From Wurfbainia villosa (lineage: Eukaryota > Streptophyta > Magnoliopsida > Zingiberales > Zingiberaceae): DNA of 64,000 bases. Each line of letters opens with the position of its first letter. Position 1 is the first letter of the stretch. A program made the translations under genes and the position numbers. The stretch is from positions 78,789,174 to 78,853,173 of the forward strand of contig CM045991.1 of NCBI GenBank assembly GCA_025175895.1, given 5' to 3'. A model generated the notes under the pieces. That model was given only the letters and a program-made list of their open reading frames with translations. It did no database searches and was not told the origin of the DNA. Positions 23,463 through 35,400 of this stretch are shown piece by piece.

Positions 23463-25213
23463 TTAGCGTGAATCGATCACGCTCCTAGGAACCCAATACC
23501 TATTGGAGCTCTTTGGGTTCACTAGGTATTCCTTAGGGATAACTTTCCTAGATACCCTTCTAATGACCCTTCTAGGCTTAGTAGCCTTGGTCATTTTGGT
23601 CTTGCCTAGGTTAATTCTAGGGGTGACTCCCCTTGTAACCCTCTTAGTGACCTCCCTAGGTTTTTTCGAAACCTTACCCACTAGGCACACACTTTGGTTA
23701 CCTTTAGGGATAACTTCCCTATTAATCTTGGCTTTCCTAGACCTAGTACTAGTTCTATAATCAAATGGAACATTGTGGTAAGTAGGCATTACCTTCTTGG
23801 ACATAGGCTTGTGATCCAAACCTTGCCTCCTAGATGGTTCTTGCCTCTTACACCCTAGGTTTTGACTATTTGAGCCTTTAATTGAATTTTGCATCTTCCT
23901 AAGAGTCTTCTCCAACTTCTCAAGCCTTGACCTCAAGGCTTGATTTTCAAATTCTAATTGCTCAAATTTTGTGGGCCCATTGTTTCTTTGAGTTTTTTTA
24001 CCCTTCCTAAGCATATGTCTAGAGTTCTTTGGATTAAAGCCTAGATGGTCTTCTATTTTCCTAATACTTGCCTTAGGTAGCATTTTTCTAGGGACATTAG
24101 TCTCAAATTTCTCTTTAGTTGAAATAGGTCTAGAGTCATTATTTCTAGACTTGTCCTTAGACCTAAAATCAACATGCTTAGCCCCTAAGCAATAAAGTCT
24201 ATTATTCCTAGCATGCTTTTGTTCATGAGTAATAGCAATAAAATTCCTAGCATGTTTTTGCCTATTAATTAAGGAGGGAACATAATTAGAGATTACCTTA
24301 GGATTTGCCTTAGCTCCCCTACATGTGTAGCTCCTCCTTGCCCTTTGATTTGCTTTATCCCCATAGGGCATTGACTTCGGTAGTGCCCTCTTTGGTGGCA
24401 CTTGAAGCACACCACGTGCTCCTTGCTCTTAATGGTTGGGGCTCCAGTCTCCTTGATCTTTGGCACCAATGGAGCTTTCTTAACTTTCTTATGACATTTG
24501 CTCTTGTAGTATCCATTTTTCCTACACTCAAAGTATACAATATGATTTTTATTTTTGATTGAAATGTTTGAGTTACCTAGGGTGGTGGTAGAGGCCTCTT
24601 GAGCTTGTTCATCACTTCTCCCGGAGGTAGAAGCTTCCTCTTGCTCTTGCCCTTACTCCAATGCTCTAATATCCTCCCCCTCAATCCTTGAGGTGGAGGC
24701 TTCCTCCAATTTTTTTTCTACCTTGGATGTTGATGACCTCTCAACTTCCAAATCCTCAATTTCTTGTGAAGAAGACGAACTTGCTTCTTCGGCCTCCTCC
24801 TCTTCTTGAGCTGATGAACATTCTTCGGTTTCTTGTGATTGTTCTTCACTTGAAGCCGGTGATGGTCCTTCATGGAGTTTTGCCAACTTGCTCCAAAGCT
24901 CCTTGGCATCTTGATATTCACCTAGTCAAGATAAAATATCATTAGGTATCAAATCTTCTAAAAGTTTTGTTACCTTAGCTTCGGTCTTGAACTTTAGACG
25001 TTGCTCTTGAGTCCACTTCTTTAGTTTGAGGACATCTCCCTTCTTATCCCTAGGGGGTTCGAAGCCTTCCATCAATGCGGCCCATTCTTCAAAATCCCTC
25101 ATCATGATGAAGTCTTCAATCCTTGTCTTCCGCTGATTGAAGTCTTCTCGTCTATAGAGTGCGTACGGGACCGGAGTGTTGATGTCCCATCCTAGTCTTT
25201 CTTCAAACTCCAT
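23463..25213 (-). pseudogene. gag-like gene of X2
   Basis: The likely start is the ATG at 25,213 (MEFEERLGWDINTP), about 50 bp after the primer-binding site. The N-terminal ~95 residues look like a plant retrotransposon gag (RIEDFIMMRDFEEWAALM). A TGA near 24,928 replaces a likely CGA; the frame then continues with GEYQDAKELWSKLAKLHEG. An acidic, Ser/Glu-rich stretch follows to about 24,655. After another stop there is a decayed knuckle (ECRKNGYYKSKC) and one intact CCHC knuckle (CFKCHQRGHYRSQC, about 24,370-24,411). After a frameshift near 24,340 a basic C-terminal domain runs to the stop at 23,463. It contains a heptad-like segment (QLEFENQALRSRLEKLEKTL) that could form a coiled coil, and it ends NRYWVPRSVIDSR. 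The role would be capsid and RNA binding. Confidence 0.75.
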
Positions 25214-25262
25214 TTTCTTCTTCACCCTCTCTTAGCAGTTAGTCCAAATGAAGAGCAGCCTC

Positions 25263-25276
25263 ACTCTGATACCACT
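25263..25276 (-). other. Primer-binding site of X2
   Basis: On the minus strand it reads AGTGGTATCAGAGT, matching initiator methionine tRNA, directly adjoining the LTR end at 25,277. Confidence 0.9.
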
Positions 25277-26691
25277 TGTTGGGAATTGAACGTCGCTAGA
25301 GACAGGTGAATAGCGTGTCGTACGTCGATGGAATTCGTTCGCGCTTGCATCTCTACAATCGTCGTTAGCACAGCGGAATATAGAAATACAATTGTAGAAA
25401 CAAATACAAACACAACACGCAAATACACACAAATATAACGTGGTTCGGAACCTCAAAGTTCCTACTCCATAGGTTGAGCTCAACGAGCTCTAGTGATGCA
25501 CTCGCCACTAATAAAACTCCTTCTCGACAACACGTAGAGGCGGAGAAACCTCGTACAAGTGTTTACAACAATAAACGAAAAACAATAAGAAAATACAAAT
25601 GAAATATACAAAAACACGTAAAGAAAACTTTACAAATGTGTTTTTGGATGTTCGCTAGTTTGGTTGCTTAAGCTTCTCTTAGAGACCCTAAATTGCACCA
25701 ACAAATCGCCCTAAATCGCCCTAAGAAACCATGGCAAAAATCTCCTCCACGAGCTGCTTTAATAACCTGTATTCAGGCTGGATTTCGCCTAGCAGTCGAC
25801 TGATCACGACCATCAATCGACTACTCCTGTAGCCGTTGTGAGACAATGACTCGATCCACATTGGATAAGTTCCAATAACCCTCGACCAATGAATGACCGA
25901 CTACCATCCATGGCCCGATCGCTTCGCCATCGCTGATCGTTTATTGCCGGCACGATCGCAGTTATTTTCAATGACTACAAGTGGACTCGGCTGCCAAGTA
26001 TCAAAACACTTGACCAGTCACCTAGTCCAAAGCCCCAGTCGACTGATAACCTTAAACATGAGGTTTAACTCCAAGTATGATGTCGTCATACTTGCTAGAC
26101 CACTCTTAGCCTAGATCTAAGCCTTTTAGCCACCTCCGTCAGTCTCACGTCTATCGAATCCCTTCAAGTCATCCATGACTTGTCCATCCATACGCTAGTC
26201 TTCAGGTGCTTCCATCGGCTATTGTCATACTAAGATGGTCTATATCGCCAAGGCACATTGGGCTTACACTGCCAAGACTACCGCTTGGACTTTACACCGT
26301 CAACCATTGGCCTTATGCTGCCAAGACTCCACCCTTGGACTTAACGCCGCCAATATCAACCCTTGGACTTTCTTTGCCAACTCATGTTAAACTTTCCATT
26401 TGCCAAGACTCAAGCTTAACTTTCCCTTGCCAAGACCCATACTTGAACTTTCCATGTCAAATACCCATGACTTGGACTTTGTCATTGCTAAGTGTCCCAC
26501 TTGGACTTTTCATGCCAAGTACACAAGACTTGGACTTCTCCATCATATAGTCAACCCCATGTCAACCATATAGTCAATCCATTATCAAACAATGGTTAAC
26601 TCCCTTGTCAAATATCAATGTCAAACATCAAAATACTACTCGAGTCAAACTCGAGTCCGGTCAATCGTGACCTAGGCCGATTGCACCAACA
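25277..26691 (-). repeat. 5' LTR of X2 (1,415 bp)
   Basis: On the minus strand it begins TGTTGGTGCAATCGG at 26,691 and ends TTCAATTCCCAACA at 25,277. It carries the CTTGG/CCAAG array at 26,235-26,550 and CAGTCGACTG palindromes at 25,790-26,050. GTATA at 26,692-26,696 is the expected target-site copy; its partner is left of the window. Confidence 0.9.
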
Positions 26692-27424
26692 GTATATGTG
26701 TGTGATGCATATTGCATATGTTTGTGTTATGTTACATATGTTTGAAATATGGATGATGCATTTGGTGTGACATCTACATGCATATTGTTGCACGATATAT
26801 GTTGGCTTCTATTATTCTGTTGTTATGAGTAGTGTTTTGCATATCTGGATATTTTGCACTGATGACTACATTCGATGGATCATGGTATACATATTATTAT
26901 GTTCATACTATTGTATAAATAATTGTACCTGTGAGACTGTATACCTATTGATCTCTCCATATGTTTATTAATTCATGCACTATCTTTTCTATACCATTGA
27001 TTTTTATACTCACCACCACAAAACTGGATTTTTCTTTCGCCCAGGTAGCAAGTAGAGGATGATGTATGGTGCTTGGAGGACCTATTTGTCGATCCCATCT
27101 CACACCAAGCGTTTGGATTATATTCCATTTTAGTTCTGCATTTTTATTATGATTGTATTGTCATAATACTTGATTCTTTATTATGGTTTTGGTTGTACTA
27201 TTATTTTTGATTCGATTTTCTTGCTGTGTCCAAGTCACTCCGGAGTACATATTTGTGTCTTTGGATTTCTATTATTTGTCAGTGTTATTTCACTGTGATT
27301 TATGACTTGTGTGTGTCAATAACTATTTGGGTCATGTATCAGTGTTGTATCTTATATTGTCACAAAATGATACCGTCCGATTGACGGACATTTATATTCT
27401 CGAGGTGTGACAATATATATAAAA
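26692..27424. other. Unclassified AT-rich DNA outside the nest
   Basis: No reading frame of interest. It contains GTAGCAAGTAGAGGATGATG near 27,046 and ends with TTCTCGAGGTGTGACAA near 27,395. It may be the remnant of another LTR, but I could not find two matching ends. Confidence 0.4.
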
Positions 27425-28383
27425 GTGTGTCATGTGATCTCAGTTGTCTATCATACGGAGATGCACAATAAATGAAAAATACAATGTCTTTCTCTTCCGT
27501 GATCTTCTATCAAATTCTTCGTTGTCGATCGCCATCCGCACTAAAGTCCAGCACCTGAACCTGTCGAGGTCATCATCGTCGTCGAACTAACCGAATCGCG
27601 ATAGGATTCCGACCAAATTGCGATTAGAATCCGACAGAATTGCAACCGCCAACGCTGTAGCTACTGGCAGCCACAATTGTGGCCAATTTCTACCATGATG
27701 CGATCGAAATCCACGATGGTCTTATCGGAGTCGAAGTCCGATCGAATCGCAATCAGATTCTGACCAAATAGCGATCGGAATTCACCACGATTGTGGCCGC
27801 CAACACCTCAATCCGATTGGAATCCAACCGCAGTCCGACCATATCACAATCGAATTTTGACTAAATTACAATCGGAATCGATTGGTTGCAGTCGCCGACG
27901 GTCGGGGCACTGGCGGCCATAATTCAATCAGATTCCGACCAAATTGCGACCAGAATCCGACCGAAATAGTGACTACCAACACCATAGCCTCTGGCAACCG
28001 ATTCCGATCGTGATTCGATCGAAATTCAATCGCGGTCCGATAGGAGTCGGAGTCCCACTGAATTGCAATCGAATTCCGATCGGACCGCGATCAAATTCCA
28101 ATTGGATCATGGTCAAATTTTGATAGGACCGCGATCAAATTTCGATAGGATCGTGATCAGAATCGACCACGATTACAATCGCCAGCGATTGCGCCGTTGC
28201 GACTGCATTTTGACAAATTTCGACCACAATTCGATCGACCGGACGACAACAATGACCCCGACGAATTCAAAGGCTATGTTATAGTGTGGATGACGATCGA
28301 TGGCGAAGTATTTGGTCGAAGATCACAGAAGATAAATATTGTGCATCTCTATGCGATGGACGACTGAGATCGCATTACACATG
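27425..28383. mobile_element. DNA element with long terminal inverted repeats (~960 bp)
   Basis: The left end (27,425-27,560: TGTGTCATGTGATCTCAG... GAGATGCACAATA... CGATCGCCATCCGCACT) is repeated inverted at 28,275-28,383. This gives arms of more than 100 bp with some divergence. The interior is an irregular array of short words such as GATCGGAATCCGACC and GACCAAATTGCGATC. No transposase is present. Long arms suggest a Mutator-like or foldback element, but no clear target duplication was found. Confidence 0.7.
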
Positions 28384-28403
28384 AGCCGTGCACCGTGTAA
28401 CAT

Positions 28404-28740
28404 AAAATTTTATGTTGCATGACGTGATCTCAGTCATTCATCGCACAGAGATGCATAATATTTCTCTCCTGCAACTGCGGTCAAATTTTTCATCGTCGAT
28501 TGTCATCCGCACTATAACCCAGCCCATGAACTCGTCAGGATCACTGCCAACGTCCCTCCGACCAAACCGCGATCGATTCCAATTGGATTGTAGTCAAAAT
28601 CCGACCGAATTGTAACAACCAGCACGTGGCTGCTAACGACCACAATTCGATCAGATTCCAATCGCAATCCTATCAAAATTCAACTGCGACCCAATCAGAT
28701 ATCGAGTTCGATTGGACCGCAAACTGAAATCTGACAAAAC
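28404..28740. mobile_element. Partial second copy of the long-inverted-repeat element
   Basis: ATGACGTGATCTCAGTCATT followed by GAGATGCATAATATTTCTCTC repeats the left arm of the previous element in direct orientation. It then continues with the same CCGACCGAATTG-type interior. No right arm is seen. Confidence 0.6.
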
Positions 28741-29492
28741 GGCAACGGCAAGAAGAGCACAACAAGGAATCATGAGATGGAAAAACACTGTATATTTTTC
28801 ATTACTGGGCATCACAGACATGCACAGGAAATAAACACGCAACATTTCAAACTTTTATATATATACATTTGGTGGATTATAACTCTAAATGAGCCAGAAC
28901 AAACAACAAACATTTCAATATGCAGATTCTCTCCTATATACAAATAGAAATGGAAGCCTACATGCGAAATTTTAAGACATCTTCCTTCTACCTCTCAAAC
29001 TGAGAAAGTAGAAGATGATAATATAAATCTCATGGACCTCGAATTACCTGATCCGCAACTTAAGCAATTAGCCTTTAAACATCTATATATATATATTACT
29101 AGGAACTTTGCACTATTGATCCAACTTAATTTGATCATCTGGATTGAGTCAACAGTTGATTTGGTCAAGACAAAAGGGTTAGAGTGATTAGACGAAGTTA
29201 TCTTGATAACCTAGTCCAATATAAAAGTATAGGTAGTTTACAACCATACAAGTACTCTAAACATAAGAGTACAGCACAAAACTGAATTAATCTAACATTA
29301 TTTCAAACTTAAACATTTTGAGACCCATCCGCAAATATTCCAGAAATTTTATTTTTCAAAAATCAAATTGGCAGAGCTAAAACAAGATCCAAATTGTGCA
29401 CAATCTCACTACAAAATCTGAGGATACAAGACATATCTTGGAAGGTAACTTGCTAGGTCGGATTGTAGACGCAAAGGAGGCAAACTCGTTCT
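28741..29492 (-). other. 3' flank / 3' UTR of the dehydratase gene
   Basis: No coding sequence. An AATAAA hexamer on the minus strand (TTTATT at 29,348-29,353) lies about 140 bases downstream of the stop codon and is a plausible polyadenylation signal. Confidence 0.45.
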
Positions 29493-32400
29493 CTACTCAT
29501 CTGTTACACATCCTCGCGAAGCAGGTTGTACATTCTTGATGTACTGCAAGTCATGACAATTGATAAAGGGTAAATTTAAAATATTAAGGAATTGAAACTG
29601 GGGTTGATGAACCAACATAATAAATCCCAACTCTAAAAGTTTAAACAATCCTGAATCTACAATACCTTGTGAAGAATTCCTCGGGTTGCTTTCAAAGGTA
29701 GTGGAGTCCAATTTTTCCTTCTCTCAACCAACTGCTGCTCAGTCAAATGAACATTCATACTTCGTTTCACCACGTCGATTGTGATTATGTCTCCGTTTTT
29801 TATAAGACCAATTGGGCCACCTTCCTGAAATGATTATATCTCTTAGGAATCAATAACAGCAAAGTACAATCAATTAATGGGTTATGTTTGGATGACAGGA
29901 AAGGCTACTTCATTCCCTATCAGCTATGATGCAATAGTTATTCCTGTGCTCGTTTGGCAACACAAATGATGAGAAAAAATAATTTCAATGGAATCATGAT
30001 TCCCCTCAAGTCCAGCTAAACCATTCCTCACATTATCCCTCAAAATTATAATTCCTAGTTCAACAGAAATGCCTTTACACCAAAATGCCCTTGAGTTAAG
30101 CCCTCAAAGCCCTTGCTATGATCAACTCCTTCAAGCGACAATCCTATTCATCTTCCCCCGATAACCCAAGTCCACTGTATATGCTGCTGGGACTTCACCT
30201 TCCTCCATGCAAACATCTGACTCTACTCCACAGTACCACCAAGTCTTCACTTCTAACTCGACCCCTCATCTTCCCTCCCTAGTGCCAATTCCAATTTCCC
30301 TGTCCTTGGAGTCTCCTCCCACACGTATGAACCACTTCAAGATCTTCCGTTACGGATGCAAAACACTCCCAATTCCTAGTAGCCACTTGAATTTGGCATG
30401 GAGCTTATAATTTGATTTTTTGCTCTTAAAATTTATCAATGACATTCTTCTTATCTTTTTGTCTAATGGGCTGTTAGAATCTTACAATTCAGAATTCGTA
30501 TCTTATGCTACATTATTATCCTCATTTAAAATAATATGATTCTTACATATGAATTGAAAATGAAAAACAACTGATGATTTAATTCAATTTAATTAAATTC
30601 AATACAATTTGATTCAAATATTACTTTATATGATTGTAAAAATAACAGGGTAAACCCATTAAAAATTTAAATCTAATCAACTAAAAGCAAATTTAATCTA
30701 TCAAGAAATTGAATTAAATCTAATATATCAGAAACTAAACCAAAGTCATTATAAAAGAAAGAAATCACGAATTATATATTATATGATGAAAGTACAAGTT
30801 TTCCCTTAATAGACGCAACTTGATTCTCTTTAATTTTTTCATTTTTTATTTGTCCATCCTCGTATGTTCACACATCCACCTTAATATCTTCACCTCTATA
30901 ATTCTCATTTTCTACTCGTGTATTCGAGTCATAGCCCAACATACAACTCTATATAATATACCAAGTCTATCTGTCGTTTTATAAAACTTTCTTTTAAAAT
31001 TTAAAAGTACTTTACAATAAAAAAAAACACCTCACATTCTCCTTCATTTCAAGTGTCCTGCTTAGACTTTATGTAAGACATCAACCCCTCTACTTTTAGC
31101 AAAAAGGATCATAAATATTTAAAGTTCTTAATTACATGTAACTTGTCATCTCCTATTTTAACAATTATATTATCACATCTAATATTGCCAAAATTCAAAA
31201 GCATATTAAATTAAGTCAATCTATTATATTCTCATCTAGTTCAATTTTGAAAAAAATATTAAAATTTTCCAAAGCTTTTAATAATAATTTTCCAACTATT
31301 GTAAAAGTATTCCATCATTATACTCCCTTCAAAATTAATTTTACAACACTTGTTAAAATACCTCAAATTTATGTTACAATTAATATCTCTCTCGATTTAA
31401 TTAGACAAATTAATCAATTATTTATCTAATTAAATTTCTCATCAATCAAACTAGTTAATATCTTAATTATTTTTCATCCTTCCTTGGCTACATTCATCAA
31501 TGCTAAAAGAATCACACCGTATGTGTCTGACTCTATACAATCCAAGATGCAGCAGCAATGTGTCCGAGTGATCAAATCATTTAAGATCATAATAAGACCC
31601 TTTTCGTTGGTTTACACACAAGACTTGGTTGGCCTCTAAAGGAACAACAATATCTACTATTCTAGAAGTGGTGGATTTCATAAAAGTCAACAAGTCATCT
31701 TATCCTAGTCCCTAGAACTTAGATTAGTGTTTATCCAAATATGGTAGGTCACAAAAGTTGTTCAACTCAACCATAGCTCATTGAAATGGATCCAATTTGA
31801 GAATCATTCTCAATTAGTATTACTATGCATAAGTTTAATAAAGCGGTAACCAATTAAATTGGCCATGTGACATAACCTTCCTAATTACCAAGAGTGATGA
31901 ATCCTCTATTGATTATTTCTTATCTCCATAAAGCTAAAGCACACCCAACATAAAAGCACATGTAACCCTTGAATTTTAAAATCAAATCTAAAAACATCGA
32001 AATATATCAACACTCTTATAAGATAAGTAATAATAAAATCTAAAGCTCGCACTGCTATGTCCGTATGAGATCTCTTAGACATCAAGTAATATACCAAACT
32101 AGTTATTGTATGAGCAACATCCAACATGAATTCGTAAACTCCACATTTATTCGCAAGTTTAGAGATATCTATGCTCATACACATGAGATCGCCTATTGCC
32201 CTAAAAAAAACATAGTGTATGCTAGTTGAACCTGAGATTGATAACCTTTTCTCACAATCGCTGCAACCAAGGACGATTCTAGCAACATTGTTATATGCTT
32301 TATGATTGTTCACACATTATAGACATGATCAGCAATCATTGTAAAAATATTTTATTTTAGTCAACAATCACACAAACTCAATGTGATCCTAAAGAAAGAA

Positions 32401-35400
32401 TGATTTCATTTCATTAATAAATAAATGAAATAATTCGACTAAGTGATTCTCTTTACAATTTTGAGTGTATCTTGGGCATTATCACTAACAACATCATCTA
32501 CAATTAATGGATATTCAGGTTGGGAAAATTTTAATTAAATACTCCTCCCCTCTGATTCGAGTCATGTTTCCTTCTATCTTCTCCCTAATTGCGACATGAG
32601 GGCCTTTTCACCTCTATGATTGTTTTGTTAAAACCCTCAATATGAGATCCTCTTTGATAAGTGGCTTAACTTCATGTCTTTATTTCAAATTTAGGATTCA
32701 CTTAGCCATTTGAGTGTGCATTGCTCTTGTGGGAGGTTTATTTCAACAATTGATCTAGTTAAGTTGTGCAAATTCATCTCTTTGTTTAGGGCAACATTGA
32801 TCATAAGGGGTAGAGGTTCCATGGATCTTTTAGCAACCCTTCTTCCTTGTAAGCACTGAGATCTCCTCGGTAAGTTTCTTTTGCTTGCTGGAGGTGTTGT
32901 CTTAATGAGAATTGAGTTTGGCTATGTTATTATTCTTCTGACTAATTGCTATCTTTTTGGATATAAGGTAAGCCCTTTTGCTGTAATTTTTAACCAGCTA
33001 AGAGTCAGTTTTCATTTTCTAGATGAAATTATGGATATGCTTAAGGGTGAATTGTATGCTCAAAAAAGTAATATCAACGGGAGGCTCATTAATCGAGGTC
33101 GGTATCCTTGCTTAAGTCTCTTAAATTAGCTTGTGAATGATTGAAAATGTGAAAGTTGATTGAGGTAGGTGTTCCTGCTTGTTTCTCTTAAATTATGTTG
33201 AGAATAACTGGAAATGCGAAAGCTATATATAATATGAGATTGATAAATATGAATGATTTTAATAAGTGGAAACTTAAAATGTCCTTAAATTACTAGAATG
33301 AGGATAAAATAATGCTATTTGGGGCTATATAAGGGAATATAACTAACGTTTTGTTGTTGCTTTTATGATCTTATCATGCTCCTAGAAATTTATACCCGTG
33401 GTGAAATATGTGAGGGAATTAGTTTTCAAAAATTATATTCTAACTTTTTGCTATTGATACTTTAAGTTGTTTCCCCTTGCATGAAATTTTTAGTTGTTCA
33501 CTTGTTCTAGCTTGTCCTTGTGATACTTGTTGATAATGAATTGACTAGAGACAGAAACTTTAAAAGTGATGAGTATAGGGTAGTCCTGTAAGAAATATAA
33601 AAATTATTGAGAAAACCAAGTAAAATAGCGTGCAACTTATATTGAAACATTCAATTTGATGATGGTGAAAACCTTGGGCCAACCATGTAAGCTGAGCTTC
33701 AGCTCCATGCTCTCAGGGACTTTAGTCCGATAGAGAGTTATATGTATATTGGAACAAATGCCCATGCACTTGAGTGCAGGGGTTGTAGCCTCGCGTTATG
33801 TGCAGCGTTTACCTATTTCTATGTCATTGCATAGATAGCACAACAAATCGCTCATGTGAGATTGTGGAATTGACTACTATGTTTCACCATAATGACGGGT
33901 TAAAATTGTAAAAAGAAAAAAAAACAAATAAAGAGATGTGAATTATGATAAGAGAATAATGAGTTCAACTATTGTAAAGTGATAACCTTGAGAAAACAAA
34001 TAATGAAAGCTCAACTATAGCGAATAATAGTCAATAAAGGGCCTAATTGGTAAAAGGTGGCGTTAACTTAATGTTAACTTCATTACTTGTTGATCATTGG
34101 ATTCTTCTCAAACAGATTTTTCTCACGGATATAAATTATGCATTTCTTTCTTAACCTCACTTTGCATTTTGTTCTGACATACTAAAGTTTCTAGTCTCAA
34201 ATTGTAGGTTGATTATTGAGTTGATTGCATGGTGTTTTTGTGGCTCTCCTTATAGATATAAATTTGGTTTAGTATTTTTTTTTTCTATCTAACTTTAGTG
34301 TAGAACATGTGTGTTGAGCAAATCTGAGGAGGCCTAGCTTGAGCGGCGTGTGACAGAGTGGACCTAGCAGGATAAGTGAATCAAGTGGTTTGACCAAATC
34401 CTTATCCATTATAGGAAGTCCATTTTAACATTGTGAACACATTCCTTATCTATTATTAATAATATTCCTACAAACCAAATATATGAAAAAATAACTCATC
34501 TGATAAATTTCATAAACAAGGAAGATTTACAATGAGTTGAGTGGTTCCAATTAGCCGAATGGACCCAATGAGCCAAGTTAACTGAGTGAGCCAAGTGGAC
34601 CAAGCAAATTAAGTGTACCATTATCGATTAATAGGAAGTACATTTTATGATTATGAACACAACCCTCGTAATTACTTGCAATACAATAATTAAGACAAAT
34701 TCCTGTTCTTATTTCACTCCCTTACAATTTCATTTCCTAGGAATAAATATTCTACTCTATATAAATTTCATACCATGAACCAAATATAGCATTATTCTTC
34801 ACCTATCCTAAGGTCGACTCAATAAAATAGTGACATCAAGTTAGAAGGAGACATCGATAACTCATATTTGGGAAAATAATAGAACAATTTATTTCAGGAT
34901 AGCAAATTAGTACTCCATGTAATATTTACTCTAAGAGCATTCAAGGACCATGGAATCAATAGTATCTCAAGGCAAACTTTGCCACTAAATATAAAAATGA
35001 AAGTTAAATACCTGTGCTTCAGGGCATATATGACCTACAACATACCCATGGGATCCTCCAGAGAATCTACCATCAGTCAGCAAGGCACATTCCTGTGCAC
35101 AAATGAAAACCAGGAAATGATAAAGACCTAGCATCATTTAGATCAAGTGCATCATTTTGATCACCAATTCTTGAAGAATTTATCATCCAAGGTTTTTAGG
35201 GATTTTGGAAGCCCAAAGATTTGAGTAGGCTGAAAATAAAATATGGACAAAGATTGATAGACGTCATATGTAACAAGATCATAAATATTAGATCATACTA
35301 AACAATAGCAAGCGATCGTGATGATGACAAGTAAACACTGCATTTGAATTTTGTTTGTTTCATATAAATTCCGATAGACATATACCATTATCCTATTGAA

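Larger units (their letters stand above)
20644..26691 (-). mobile_element. Element X2: LTR retrotransposon with gag only (TR-GAG-like)
   Basis: On the minus strand the order is 5' LTR (26,691-25,277), primer-binding site, gag-like gene (25,213-23,463), about 1.8 kb of non-coding DNA, polypurine tract (21,640-21,621) and 3' LTR (21,620 leftwards, cut by element B at 20,644). No protease, integrase, reverse transcriptase or RNase H motif is seen on either strand. The length is too short for a pol gene. Gag-only LTR elements (TR-GAG) are known in plants and need enzymes from autonomous relatives. Confidence 0.82.
29825..35011 (-). other. 5.2-kb dehydratase intron
   Basis: It is bounded by CACAG|GTATTT (donor at 35,011) and TTTCAG|GAAGG (acceptor at 29,825). 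It is AT-rich and contains a LINE fragment (30,815-31,230) and a possible LTR fragment (31,540-32,500). Reading frames such as the one at 32,313-31,906 show no recognised domain. Nothing supportable was found between 32,560 and 35,000 apart from two partly similar stretches at about 34,330-34,470 and 34,530-34,680. Confidence 0.8.

Noticed and set aside
23503..23760. Plus-strand frame rich in Leu, Val and Thr that resembles a membrane protein
   Set aside because: It is the antisense of the basic C-terminal part of the X2 gag gene.
31906..32313. 135-codon minus-strand frame in the 5.2-kb intron
   Set aside because: No domain is recognised, it includes a poly-A/T slip site, and the DNA around it resembles a copia LTR.
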